Assembly (NCBI GenBank): GCA_020025675.1 | Contig: JAHHRS010000025.1 | Location: 1 to 28,277 of the forward strand | Length of the DNA stretch: 28,277 nt | Reading direction: 5' to 3' | From: Oscillospiraceae bacterium | GTDB taxonomy: Bacteria; Bacillota; Clostridia; Oscillospirales; Oscillospiraceae | Shown here: piece after piece, positions 1 through 7,322 of the stretch | Position numbering within the stretch: the stretch's first letter is position 1 | Layout: every line of letters begins with the position of its first letter | Position numbers and translations under genes: made by a program | The notes under the pieces: model-generated | What the model saw: the letters and a program-made list of their open reading frames with translations, nothing else | What the model was told of the DNA's origin: nothing | Database searches by the model: none

Positions 1-7
1 CTGATTC

Positions 8-2650
8 TTACGCACGTGGATATTTAATAGCGGCCTGAGCTGCTGCCAATCTTGCGATAGGAACACGGAAGGGGCTGCAGGAGACATAGTCAAGACCAAC
101 CTTGTGGAAGAACTCAACGGAACCGGGGTCGCCGCCATGCTCACCGCAAACACCAAGGTGGAGTTCGGGACGGGTTGCGCGGCCCTTCTTTGCAGCCATC
201 TCAACCAGCTGGCCTACGCCGGTCTGGTCAACTCTTGCAAAGGGATCGTTCTCATAAATCTTCTTGTCATAGTATGCACCCAGGAACTTACCTGCGTCAT
301 CACGGCTGAAACCAAAGGTCATCTGAGTCAGGTCGTTGGTACCGAAGGAGAAGAACTCAGCCTCGGTAGCGATCTGGTCAGCGGTGAGAGCAGCTCTCGG
401 GATTTCTATCATAGTACCGACAAGATACTTCATGTCGGAGCCTGCCTCGGCAATGAGCTTGTCGGCAGCTGCAACAACGATGTCCTTGACATACTTGAGT
501 TCCTTAGTTTCACCTACCAGAGGAATCATGATTTCCGGAACCATGTTCCACTCGGGGTGACGTGCCTGAACAGCAAGAGCGGCCTTAATGACGGCACGAG
601 TCTGCATCTCTGCAATTTCGGGGAAGGTAACAGCCAGACGGCAGCCACGATGACCCATCATGGGGTTAAACTCGTGGAGGGACTCGGAAACAGCCTTAAT
701 TTCCTCAACGGTCTTGCCCTTTGCTTCTGCAAGAGCCTTAATATCAGCTTCCTCAGTGGGAATGAACTCGTGGAGAGGAGGATCCAGGAAACGGATGGTA
801 ACAGGGTTGCCTTCCATTGCCTCATAAATGCCCTCGAAGTCCGCCTGCTGCATAGGCTCCAGCTTCTTGAGAGCTGCTTCACGCTCTTCAGCAGTGTCGG
901 AAACGATCATCTCACGGAATGCACCTATTCTCTCGGAATCGAAGAACATGTGCTCGGTACGGGTAAGGCCGATACCCTGTGCGCCAAGCTCGCGAGCCTT
1001 GCGTGCATCGTGGGGAGTATCAGCATTGGTGCGAACCTGCAGTACTCTGTACTTGTCAGCCCAACCCATTATGCGGCCAAACTCACCTGCAATAGTGGCA
1101 TCAACAGTGGGAATAACTCCCTCGTAAATATTACCGGTAGAACCGTCAATGGAGATGTAATCTCCCTCGGAGTAGGTTTTGCCGGAGAGAGTGAACTTCT
1201 TGTTAGCCTCGTCCATCTTGATTTCGCCGCAGCCGGAAACACAGCACTTACCCATGCCTCTGGCAACAACAGCAGCGTGAGAGGTCATACCGCCGCGAAC
1301 GGTCAGTATACCCTGAGCAGCCTTCATACCCTCAATGTCCTCGGGGCTGGTCTCAAGACGAACAAGAACAACTTTCTCTTTGCGCTCATTCCACTCCTTT
1401 GCGTCTTCTGCGGAAAAGACAACCTTACCGCAGGCAGCACCGGGGGAAGCGCCAAGGCCCTTACCAATGGGGGTAGCTGCCTTAAGAGCTTTCTCGTCAA
1501 ACTGGGGGTGAAGCAGAGTATCCAGAGTTCTGGGGTCTATCATCAGAACTGCCTGCTTTTCATCAATCATGCCCTCGTCAACCAGATCGCATGCAATCTT
1601 GAGAGCGGCCTGAGCGGTACGCTTACCGTTACGGGTCTGGAGCATGTAGAGCTTGCCGTTTTCAACGGTGAACTCCATATCCTGCATATCGCGGTAGTGA
1701 TTTTCCAGAGTCTTGCAGACTTCCTGGAACTGAGCAAATGCCTCAGGGAACTGCTCTGCCATCTGAGAAATGGGCATAGGAGTACGGACACCTGCAACAA
1801 CGTCCTCGCCCTGAGCATTAACAAGGAACTCACCGAAGAGAACCTTCTCACCTGTTGCGGGGTTACGGGTAAATGCAACACCGGTACCTGAGTTGTCGTT
1901 CAGGTTACCGAATACCATAGGCATAACGTTGACAGCGGTACCCCAAGAATAAGGAATTTCGTTGTCACGACGGTATACGTTGGCTCTTGGGTTGTCCCAA
2001 GAACGGAAAACGGCTCTGATAGCCTCATAAAGCTGAACTTTGGGGTCGGAGGGGAAGTCCTCTCCAATCTGATTTTTGTACTCTTCCTTGAACTGACGAG
2101 CCAGCTCCTTAAGGTCGGCAGCGGTAAGATCCAGGTCGGACTTTGCGCCCTTGGCTTCCTTCATCTTATCGATGAGTTCCTCAAAATACTTTTTGCCCAC
2201 TTCCATAACCACGTCGGAGAACATCTGGATGAAGCGGCGGTAGGAGTCATAAACAAAGCGCTCGAACTTAGGATCGGGATTGCCGGCTATCATAGCAGCA
2301 ACAACGTCATCGTTAAGTCCAAGGTTCAGAATTGTGTCCATCATACCGGGCATGGAAGCACGTGCGCCGGAGCGAACGGAAACAAGCATAGGATTGTTGA
2401 GATCGCCGAACTTTTTGCCGTTGATCTGCTCCATAATTTCGACGTTCTTCATGATTTCATCCATGATTTCGTCGTTTATCTTACGGCCATCCTCATAGTA
2501 CTGAGTGCAGGCCTCGGTGGTGATAGTGAAGCCCTGAGGGACAGGCAGGCCGATGTTTGTCATCTCAGCCAGGTTTGCACCTTTGCCGCCGAGAAGCTCA
2601 CGCATCTGAGCATTGCCCTCTGAAAACAGGTAAACATACTTTTTGCTCAT
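8..2650 (-). CDS. ppdK: Pyruvate, phosphate dikinase
   Basis: Cytosolic enzyme interconverting pyruvate + ATP + Pi and PEP + AMP + PPi; in anaerobic Firmicutes it serves PPi-linked glycolysis or PEP formation. At 880 residues it has the full family length and the usual order: N-terminal nucleotide-binding domain (about 1-340), swivelling phosphohistidine domain (about 390-510) with GGMTSHAAVVARG and catalytic His458, and C-terminal PEP/pyruvate TIM barrel with CGEHGGDP and Cys835 (these match H455 and C831 of the Clostridium symbiosum enzyme). The start is the ATG at 2650, 9 bases after AAAGGA. A TTG at 2659 in the same frame touches that Shine-Dalgarno and is unlikely. It lies 101 bases downstream of rsmA on the same strand; I see no convincing terminator between them and no clear promoter. 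Stop TAA at 8-10. Identification is very secure. Confidence 0.98.
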   Translation of the reverse strand: MSKKYVYLFSEGNAQMRELLGGKGANLAEMTNIGLPVPQGFTITTEACTQYYEDGRKINDEIMDEIMKNVEIMEQINGKKFGDLNNPMLVSVRSGARASMPGMMDTILNLGLNDDVVAAMIAGNPDPKFERFVYDSYRRFIQMFSDVVMEVGKKYFEELIDKMKEAKGAKSDLDLTAADLKELARQFKEEYKNQIGEDFPSDPKVQLYEAIRAVFRSWDNPRANVYRRDNEIPYSWGTAVNVMPMVFGNLNDNSGTGVAFTRNPATGEKVLFGEFLVNAQGEDVVAGVRTPMPISQMAEQFPEAFAQFQEVCKTLENHYRDMQDMEFTVENGKLYMLQTRNGKRTAQAALKIACDLVDEGMIDEKQAVLMIDPRTLDTLLHPQFDEKALKAATPIGKGLGASPGAACGKVVFSAEDAKEWNERKEKVVLVRLETSPEDIEGMKAAQGILTVRGGMTSHAAVVARGMGKCCVSGCGEIKMDEANKKFTLSGKTYSEGDYISIDGSTGNIYEGVIPTVDATIAGEFGRIMGWADKYRVLQVRTNADTPHDARKARELGAQGIGLTRTEHMFFDSERIGAFREMIVSDTAEEREAALKKLEPMQQADFEGIYEAMEGNPVTIRFLDPPLHEFIPTEEADIKALAEAKGKTVEEIKAVSESLHEFNPMMGHRGCRLAVTFPEIAEMQTRAVIKAALAVQARHPEWNMVPEIMIPLVGETKELKYVKDIVVAAADKLIAEAGSDMKYLVGTMIEIPRAALTADQIATEAEFFSFGTNDLTQMTFGFSRDDAGKFLGAYYDKKIYENDPFARVDQTGVGQLVEMAAKKGRATRPELHLGVCGEHGGDPGSVEFFHKVGLDYVSCSPFRVPIARLAAAQAAIKYPRA

Positions 2651-2751
2651 TGTTTTCAATCCTTTCTATAATCAATAATAATGGACTATTTTTTAATCTC
2701 TGCTATAACTTAGATTACCACAAATAGGTTAAAATAATCAATGCACTTTCC

Positions 2752-3621
2752 TTACAAATCAACCGAAATTAACCTATGTATTTCATCTGAAATTTTTGCA
2801 AAACTAACAATACTAAGGTTCTCGCCCCGAATTTTACTATCAACACCGGAATTTTCCACCAATTTTATAATTTCATCTTTGGTTAAATTGCCGAAAGCAG
2901 AACTGAGAGCATTTACAAGTGTTTTGCGGCGCTGGTTAAAAGCGGCCCTTACCACTTTAAATAAGAGCTTTTCATCTATCACCTTTACAGGCGGATTTTT
3001 CCGTCTTTTAAGTTTTATAACAGCTGATGTGACCTTTGGCTGAGGTATAAAACATGTGGGCGGTACCTCAAACAAAAGTTCAGGCTCCATGTAGTAATTA
3101 ACAAAAATGCCGAATGCTCCGTAGTCTCCCGTACCCGGCTGAGCACATATACGGAGTGCAACCTCACGCTGTATCATTACTGTTACCGTTTCAAAACAAC
3201 CCGCTTCAATAAATGCAGTAATCAGAGGAGTTGTCACATTGTAAGGAAGGTTTGCGCATACCGCAGGCTTTAAGCCCTGAAATTTTTCGTTGACCAGCTG
3301 ACGCAAATCAAGCTTTAAAACGTCCCCGAAAATTACCTCCACATTTTCCCTGCCTTCAAGTGTCTCTTCAAGTACAGGCTTCAAACGCTTATCAAGCTCT
3401 ACTGAAATAACCTTTCCCGCGTTTTCGGAAAGCTCAGCCGTAAGGCAGCCAATGCCGGGGCCAACTTCCAGTACGCCGGTATTTTCGTCAATTTCCGCCT
3501 CCTCCGCTATCTGCTGAGGTACCCAGCGGGCAGTCAGAAAATTCTGACCCATAGCCTTTGAGAATTTAAATCCGTGTCTCAGAAGCAGACCGTTTATCTC
3601 ATTTATGTTAGTAAGTTCCAT
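2752..3621 (-). CDS. rsmA: 16S rRNA (A1518/A1519-N6)-dimethyltransferase RsmA/KsgA
   Basis: Dimethylates the two adjacent adenines in the 3' terminal helix of 16S rRNA late in 30S assembly, using S-adenosylmethionine; its loss classically gives kasugamycin resistance. The 289-residue protein is full length. Visible motifs: GQNFL at 25-29, the SAM-binding loop LEVGPGIGCLT at 51-61, acidic Glu75 in VISVELD, and the catalytic NLPY at 124-127. The C-terminal part has the small helical domain of the family (FNQRRKTLVNAL). The ATG start lies one base after the stop of the 60-residue membrane protein upstream, so it is the last gene of a rimM-trmD-orf60-rsmA operon. In many Firmicutes this gene sits near rnmV instead, so the neighbourhood is a little unusual. 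Confidence 0.97.
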   Translation of the reverse strand: MELTNINEINGLLLRHGFKFSKAMGQNFLTARWVPQQIAEEAEIDENTGVLEVGPGIGCLTAELSENAGKVISVELDKRLKPVLEETLEGRENVEVIFGDVLKLDLRQLVNEKFQGLKPAVCANLPYNVTTPLITAFIEAGCFETVTVMIQREVALRICAQPGTGDYGAFGIFVNYYMEPELLFEVPPTCFIPQPKVTSAVIKLKRRKNPPVKVIDEKLLFKVVRAAFNQRRKTLVNALSSAFGNLTKDEIIKLVENSGVDSKIRGENLSIVSFAKISDEIHRLISVDL

Positions 3622-3622
3622 A

Positions 3623-3805
3623 TTATTTCTTTGATTTCAGGTATCTCAGCCACTGACCCGCCATGCAGAAGCCCACTAAAGTGAGGCCGCATATTTTGCC
3701 GAAAAGAGCACCCTGAGCAATAAATAGCAATACCAGCGCAATGACTGAAATCACCGTCCACACAATAGCGCTTTTTAAAAACTTCTGACTGTCTCCTGAA
3801 TTCAT
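3623..3805 (-). CDS. Small membrane protein, unknown function (60 aa)
   Basis: I do not recognise a family. The 60-residue product has a short polar N-terminus (MNSGDSQKFLKS), a hydrophobic stretch at about 13-32, a second weaker one at about 35-50, and a basic C-terminus ending RYLKSKK, so it is probably a one- or two-pass membrane peptide. The start is the ATG at 3805: it follows AGGAGG with good spacing and overlaps the trmD stop as ATGA, a sign of translational coupling. Upstream in-frame codons that would give a 77-residue product have no comparable Shine-Dalgarno and lie inside trmD. It sits between trmD and rsmA in a tight operon, which supports it being a real gene; nothing in the sequence shows its role. 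Confidence 0.75.
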   Translation of the reverse strand: MNSGDSQKFLKSAIVWTVISVIALVLLFIAQGALFGKICGLTLVGFCMAGQWLRYLKSKK

Positions 3806-5103
3806 TTTTCTCCTCCTGCTTTTTTGAGTATCTTTTCGTAGGCCTGTCTTGAACAATCATGGCCCGGACTTGTGTCCACTACAACATTACCCCTGTATCT
3901 GTAACCGTGCTCCTTTAAAAGAGCTTTCATAGGCTTGTTTTTTCTGTGGGTGTCAACCCTGACGGCTCTTCTGCCTGCAAGTCTTGTAAGCTCTTCAATG
4001 CTGTCCATAAGATAGTGGGAAATTCCGCTGCCTCTGTATTTTTGAGCTATTGCTGCCCTGTGAGCAACACAATAGGGAATATCCGCTGACCACTTGCCGT
4101 CTGTTATGTGCTCATAACACTCATCGGGTTTTTCGGACAGCACAAAAAATGCGGCTTTTTCATCTCCGTGTGAAATAATGTAACATTCCTGTCCCTCTAT
4201 GTCCTTAATAAAATCACTTTCGTTGGGGTAGTCACCCTGCCACTGGTCTGCTCCCAGTTTTTTAAGACTCTTCCTTGCGTATTCTGCCATCTGAATTATA
4301 TCAGGCAAATCAGAAGGTTCCGCCTTTCTCCACGAAAGAGGCCGGGTAAGCTTAATACTTTTTTCATCCCGTTTCAGCTCTTCAAGAAGAGCTTTGTCCT
4401 CTTTATCGTTAAGCTCTAATTTTTGGAACATATCCGGTCTTTTTTCCATGGTACGGAGAAGCTGCTGTTTTCTTCTCCACCGCTCAACCTTTCTGTGGTC
4501 TCCGTTTAAAAGTACATCCGGCACTTTTCTGCCTTCCCAGCATTCAGGTCTTGTATATTGGGGATATTCCAAAAGTCCGTCCCAGTGGCTCTCACCTGTA
4601 TAGCACTGCTCGTCAGATAAAACCCCCGGCACCATACGGCACACAGAGTCTGCAACAGCCATTGCAGCAATCTCGCCGCCGGTTAGTACGAAGTCCCCGA
4701 GAGAGATTTCCTCGTCAACACATTCCTCAATAAAACGCTCGTCTATTCCCTCATAATGGCCGCAGACCAGAACCAGATGGTCATAGTCACGCTTTAAGCG
4801 CTTTGCTGTCTCCTGAGTGTAGGGTTTTCCCTGAGGTGACATGTAAATGACCCTGCTCTTTCTCTCACCGGCTTCTGCCATAATATGGTCAAGGCAGGAT
4901 TTTAAAGGCTGAGCCATCATTACACAGCCCCAGCCGCCGCCATAGGGATAATCATCCACCTGCATCTGTTTATTTTCGGTGTAATCTCTTATTTGTACGC
5001 AGTTTATCTCAATTATGCCTTTTTTTGCGGCTCTGCCTATAATGCTTTCATGGAGCACGGCATTAACTGTTTGGGGGAAAAGAGTCATTATATCAATTCT
5101 CAT
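3802..5103 (-). CDS. trmD: tRNA (guanine37-N1)-methyltransferase TrmD fused to a C-terminal GNAT acetyltransferase domain
   Basis: The N-terminal part (about 1-242) is a complete TrmD, the SAM-dependent trefoil-knot (SPOUT) enzyme that makes m1G37 in tRNAs and prevents +1 frameshifting. It shows DDYPYGGGWG (50-59), YMSPQGKPYTQ, LVCGHYEGIDERF (111-123) and SLGDFVLTGGE (134-144) with the expected catalytic Asp137. Normal TrmD is about 230-250 residues; this one has 433. After a short linker, residues about 257-430 read as a GNAT N-acetyltransferase: start WRKAEPSDLPDI, acetyl-CoA loop KYRGSGISHYLM (355-366) and the late strand-helix VDTHRKNKPMKALLKEHGY. The GNAT substrate cannot be told from sequence. 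The ATG at 5103 is two bases after the rimM stop; the end overlaps orf60. The reading frame is open throughout, so this is a true fusion in this window. Confidence 0.95.
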   Translation of the reverse strand: MRIDIMTLFPQTVNAVLHESIIGRAAKKGIIEINCVQIRDYTENKQMQVDDYPYGGGWGCVMMAQPLKSCLDHIMAEAGERKSRVIYMSPQGKPYTQETAKRLKRDYDHLVLVCGHYEGIDERFIEECVDEEISLGDFVLTGGEIAAMAVADSVCRMVPGVLSDEQCYTGESHWDGLLEYPQYTRPECWEGRKVPDVLLNGDHRKVERWRRKQQLLRTMEKRPDMFQKLELNDKEDKALLEELKRDEKSIKLTRPLSWRKAEPSDLPDIIQMAEYARKSLKKLGADQWQGDYPNESDFIKDIEGQECYIISHGDEKAAFFVLSEKPDECYEHITDGKWSADIPYCVAHRAAIAQKYRGSGISHYLMDSIEELTRLAGRRAVRVDTHRKNKPMKALLKEHGYRYRGNVVVDTSPGHDCSRQAYEKILKKAGGEK

Positions 5104-5105
5104 TC

Positions 5106-5594
5106 TTACATTCCCTCAATAAGCTTTACTTTTATTATCCCTTTATCAGCGTCAGTTTCCTTTATAAATTCGGGAACAGCCGGGATAAGGTGCTCTTCAT
5201 CTCCCTGCACTATATAAATAAGAGAGGCCGGAGTCTCCAAAACATCCTTTAATATACCTATCGTCTCTCCGTCCTCACCGACTACCGCTGCACCGATAAT
5301 ATCCTGTATAAAAAAGCTGCCGTTGGGAAGGTTAGCCTCTTGCTTTAAAACCTGCACTTCCATGCCCTTTAAAGGCATTGCGGCATTAATATTGTCAACA
5401 CCTTTGAGTTTAGCAATAAAGAAGCCCTTATGCTCTCTGCCGGAAATAACTTCAAACTCCCTATCCCCTGCAAAAAGTCTTTTAAATTTTTTCATAAATT
5501 TAGGGCTGTCAAGCCATACTTCTATTTTAACTTCTCCCTGAACACCGTGCGTGTTCACTATTCGTCCCGCAGGGACAAACATTTTTTCATTCAT
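5106..5594 (-). CDS. rimM: Ribosome maturation factor RimM
   Basis: Binds ribosomal protein S19 and helps mature the head of the 30S subunit. The 162-residue product has the usual two parts: an N-terminal beta-barrel starting PAGRIVNTHGVQGEVKIEVW, and a C-terminal PRC-barrel (from about residue 95: GSFFIQDIIGAAVVGEDGETIG, with HLIPAVPEFIKETD near the end). The start is the ATG at 5594, a few bases after GGAGAAG. It is the first gene of rimM-trmD-orf60-rsmA, behind a good sigma-A promoter at 5628-5656. In many Firmicutes this gene is cotranscribed with khpA and rpsP; here a lipoprotein gene and two hairpins lie between. Confidence 0.96.
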   Translation of the reverse strand: MNEKMFVPAGRIVNTHGVQGEVKIEVWLDSPKFMKKFKRLFAGDREFEVISGREHKGFFIAKLKGVDNINAAMPLKGMEVQVLKQEANLPNGSFFIQDIIGAAVVGEDGETIGILKDVLETPASLIYIVQGDEEHLIPAVPEFIKETDADKGIIKVKLIEGM

Positions 5595-5627
5595 AGTCTT
5601 CTCCGAATAAAAATATTTATCTTTATA

Positions 5628-5656
5628 ATTTTATCATGTTTTCAGCCTTTTAACAA
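5628..5656 (-). promoter_or_regulatory. Sigma-A promoter of the rimM-trmD-orf60-rsmA operon
   Basis: Read on the minus strand: TTGTTA (5656-5651), a 17-base spacer, then TAAAAT (5633-5628), about 30 bases before the rimM start codon. The boxes match consensus at 4/6 and 5/6. The site lies just downstream of the lipoprotein terminator, as expected for an independent unit. Predicted from sequence only. Confidence 0.7.
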
Positions 5657-5687
5657 GTATTTTAAATTCTCAATATGAGAAAACGCA

Positions 5688-5719
5688 AAAACTGAGCCGT
5701 CATGGTAACGGCTCAGTTT
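5688..5719 (-). terminator. Intrinsic terminator after the lipoprotein gene
   Basis: A 12-base perfect stem, AAACTGAGCCGT (5689-5700) pairing with ACGGCTCAGTTT (5708-5719), with a 7-base loop. On the minus strand it is followed by TTTTTGCGTTTT. It begins 8 bases past the lipoprotein stop and separates that gene from the rimM promoter. Confidence 0.85.
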
Positions 5720-5726
5720 TTTAACA

Positions 5727-6587
5727 TTAAAATACAGGTCTTTGGATTTCGCCTATCTCATCAAACTGTGAAAAGACAGTGCTCACTTTCATATTATTTA
5801 CCTTTATTTCTATTCCCAGTGCTTCCGCTTCAGTGCCGACGATTTCTTCAGCCAGCGCAGTTGCAATTATAATACCCATCATCTCGGTAAGGTCTATATC
5901 GTAGCGTATAATCATACCGCTTTTGCTTTCAAGCCAGATGGAGCATGGCACATTGTAGGGACCCTTAAGAGCATTTTTGAGTTCCGCCAGCTCTTCCTCA
6001 CTAATGTCAATGCCCATGCCCGCCAGTTCTTCAATGCTCAAAAGATCCGCAAGCTCCATTAAATCATCGCTGCTGATGACTCCGTCATATCGAACGGTGT
6101 CATAACCCATAATATTTTCAGTGCCTGCTTTTTCAAAAGCAGATCCGTATTTAGCCAGCACGGCAACAGATGCCTTTGGATCTATCATATCGGCAAATTT
6201 CGATACATCCATACTAAAGGTATCATCTAACACCCAGTTTGTCCCGTCAAAAGAATCCGCCATTGTGTATTTATCGCCGTTTTGTTCAACATAAAGGTGT
6301 ATCGTTTGCTTTTCACCCATAACCTCGGCTTCCATTTCCATAAGGAGTCTTTGAGGATTTGTCTGAACATCGGCAGAATTTGTGGCTTTCACGTCAATAG
6401 GTATCTCCTGACCCATAACACCTATATTAAAACCCGCATCCATTGTCATGTCCATATGCAGGCTTTCAAGTTCCTGCATTTTTTTAGCGCCCTTCATTAT
6501 ACTCATTTCAAAGGAGCCGCAGGCGCTAAAGCTCAAAACCACAGCCAATGTAAGGGCAAGAACCATGACACGTTTTAGTTTTCTCAT
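5727..6587 (-). CDS. Secreted lipoprotein, unknown function (DUF6612-like)
   Basis: Predicted lipoprotein of 286 residues. The start is the ATG at 6587, 7 bases after AGGGAGG; a longer frame to 6659 would run through the promoter. Residues 1-23 are a type II signal peptide: basic MRKLKR, hydrophobic core to about 20, then SFSAC-GS with Cys23 as the likely diacylglyceryl site (Phe at -3 makes the lipobox imperfect). The mature part repeats the pattern HMDMTMDAGF ... MEMEAEVMGEKQTIHLYVEQNGDKYTM ... FDGTNWVLDD, which resembles the DUF6612/LppX-like surface lipoproteins of Firmicutes, probably a beta-rich fold. No enzyme motif is visible. It is a single-gene unit with its own promoter (6631-6659) and terminator, set between the two ribosome-biogenesis blocks. 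Lgt, encoded at 18885, would lipidate it. Confidence 0.85.
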   Translation of the reverse strand: MRKLKRVMVLALTLAVVLSFSACGSFEMSIMKGAKKMQELESLHMDMTMDAGFNIGVMGQEIPIDVKATNSADVQTNPQRLLMEMEAEVMGEKQTIHLYVEQNGDKYTMADSFDGTNWVLDDTFSMDVSKFADMIDPKASVAVLAKYGSAFEKAGTENIMGYDTVRYDGVISSDDLMELADLLSIEELAGMGIDISEEELAELKNALKGPYNVPCSIWLESKSGMIIRYDIDLTEMMGIIIATALAEEIVGTEAEALGIEIKVNNMKVSTVFSQFDEIGEIQRPVF

Positions 6588-6630
6588 ATTTATGCCTCCC
6601 TGTAAAAAGTTTTCATAATAGGATATTTTT

Positions 6631-6659
6631 AGTATACTATATCTTTGCATTTTAGACAA
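6631..6659 (-). promoter_or_regulatory. Sigma-A promoter of the lipoprotein gene
   Basis: Minus strand: TTGTCT (6659-6654), 17-base spacer, TATACT (6636-6631), about 45 bases before the ATG at 6587. Matches are 4/6 and 5/6. This promoter also argues against the longer upstream start of the lipoprotein frame, since that would place it inside coding sequence. Confidence 0.75.
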
Positions 6660-6727
6660 GAATTATTCCCCAAATTGCATACTTTTAATAATATAATAAC
6701 AAAAACCAAAAACGCCCTAAATGAAAA

Positions 6728-6751
6728 AAACAGAGGCATAAACCTCTGTTT
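6728..6751 (-). terminator. Intrinsic terminator of the ylxM-ffh-rpsP-khpA operon
   Basis: Stem AAACAGAGG (6728-6736) with CCTCTGTTT (6743-6751) and a 6-base loop. On the minus strand the stem runs into a T-tract (CTGTTTTTTTCAT). It starts about 19 bases after the khpA stop codon and closes the operon. Confidence 0.88.
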
Positions 6752-6769
6752 CATTCATACATAAAAATC

Positions 6770-7000
6770 TCAGTCCAGAATCTCAACTGAAACCTTTTTG
6801 CCCTTTCTCTGGGCAACGGCCCGCATGAGTATACGGATCTGTTTAACGATCCTGCCCTGCCGGCCTATGACCTTGCCCATATCGCCGTCAGCAACCCGAA
6901 CCTCAAAAACGGTCTCGCCGTCGGCCTTGTGCTCGGTCACAGAAACCTCGTCGGGATTATCAACAAGGTTCTGTACAATGTAGGTCAAAAGTTCTTTCAT
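6770..7000 (-). CDS. khpA: KH-domain RNA-binding protein KhpA (YlqC)
   Basis: A 76-residue single KH-domain protein; in other Firmicutes KhpA pairs with KhpB (Jag) and acts as an RNA chaperone affecting cell-wall growth and division. The GxxG nucleic-acid loop is clear in GDMGKVIGRQGRIVKQIRIL (about residues 39-58), and the length is that of the family. The ATG at 7000 lies 18 bases after the rpsP stop, with AAGGAG in between at a somewhat long spacing of about 11 bases. It is the last gene of ylxM-ffh-rpsP-khpA and is followed by a terminator. Confidence 0.95.
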   Translation of the reverse strand: MKELLTYIVQNLVDNPDEVSVTEHKADGETVFEVRVADGDMGKVIGRQGRIVKQIRILMRAVAQRKGKKVSVEILD

Positions 7001-7018
7001 GCCGGTAGAAACTCCTTA

Positions 7019-7255
7019 TTAGGCCTCGACCTTTTTAAGCAGGCCGCGGACTGTGTCGGTAGGCTGAGCGCCCTTAGAAATCCAGTACTGTGCACGCTCC
7101 ATGTTAACATTCAGCTTGTTGCTGTCAGCGTTAGGATCGTAGGAACCGATCTCCTCGATGAAACGGCCGTCGTGGGGGAAACGGGAGTCAGCCACAACTA
7201 TACGATAAAAGGGAGCCTTCTTTGCACCCATTCTGCGAAGTCTGATTTTAACCAT
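7019..7255 (-). CDS. rpsP: 30S ribosomal protein S16
   Basis: Small-subunit ribosomal protein that stabilises the 16S 5' domain. The 78-residue product starts MVKIRLRRMGAKKAPFYRIVVADSR, a textbook S16 N-terminus, and holds DGRFIEEIGSYDPN and WISKGAQPTDTVRGLL. The ATG at 7255 has an excellent GGAGGTGA 6 bases upstream. The gene follows ffh by 67 bases, a gap that holds a 9-base-pair hairpin (7290-7314), and precedes khpA. Confidence 0.99.
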   Translation of the reverse strand: MVKIRLRRMGAKKAPFYRIVVADSRFPHDGRFIEEIGSYDPNADSNKLNVNMERAQYWISKGAQPTDTVRGLLKKVEA

Positions 7256-7289
7256 TGTATTTTCACCTCCGTGTAATTTTTAATATATA

Positions 7290-7314
7290 TTACAAACGCT
7301 CTTTGCGGTTGTAA
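7290..7314 (-). other. Hairpin in the ffh-rpsP intercistronic gap
   Basis: TTACAA-A-CGC, a 5-base loop, GCG-G-TTGTAA: nine base pairs with one internal mismatch. On the minus strand it is followed by an A/T mix rather than a T-tract, so it does not look like a full terminator. It could be an mRNA processing or stability element that raises rpsP expression over ffh. The structure is seen; the role is inference. Confidence 0.45.
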
Positions 7315-7322
7315 GCTTAATT

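Noticed and set aside
104..1891. 595-codon open frame on the plus strand opposite ppdK
   Set aside because: It lies fully antisense to a clear, full-length ppdK. Its translation has no recognisable domain, and long antisense frames are common opposite conserved, codon-biased genes.
2651..2751. Possible terminator between rsmA and ppdK
   Set aside because: Only a weak 6-base AT-rich inverted repeat (TAATCT ... AGATTA) is present, with no T-tract in the right orientation.
3603..3860. 85-codon frame overlapping orf60 in another phase
   Set aside because: It overlaps trmD, orf60 and the rsmA start and has no ribosome binding site; orf60 in the other frame has AGGAGG and an ATGA coupling.
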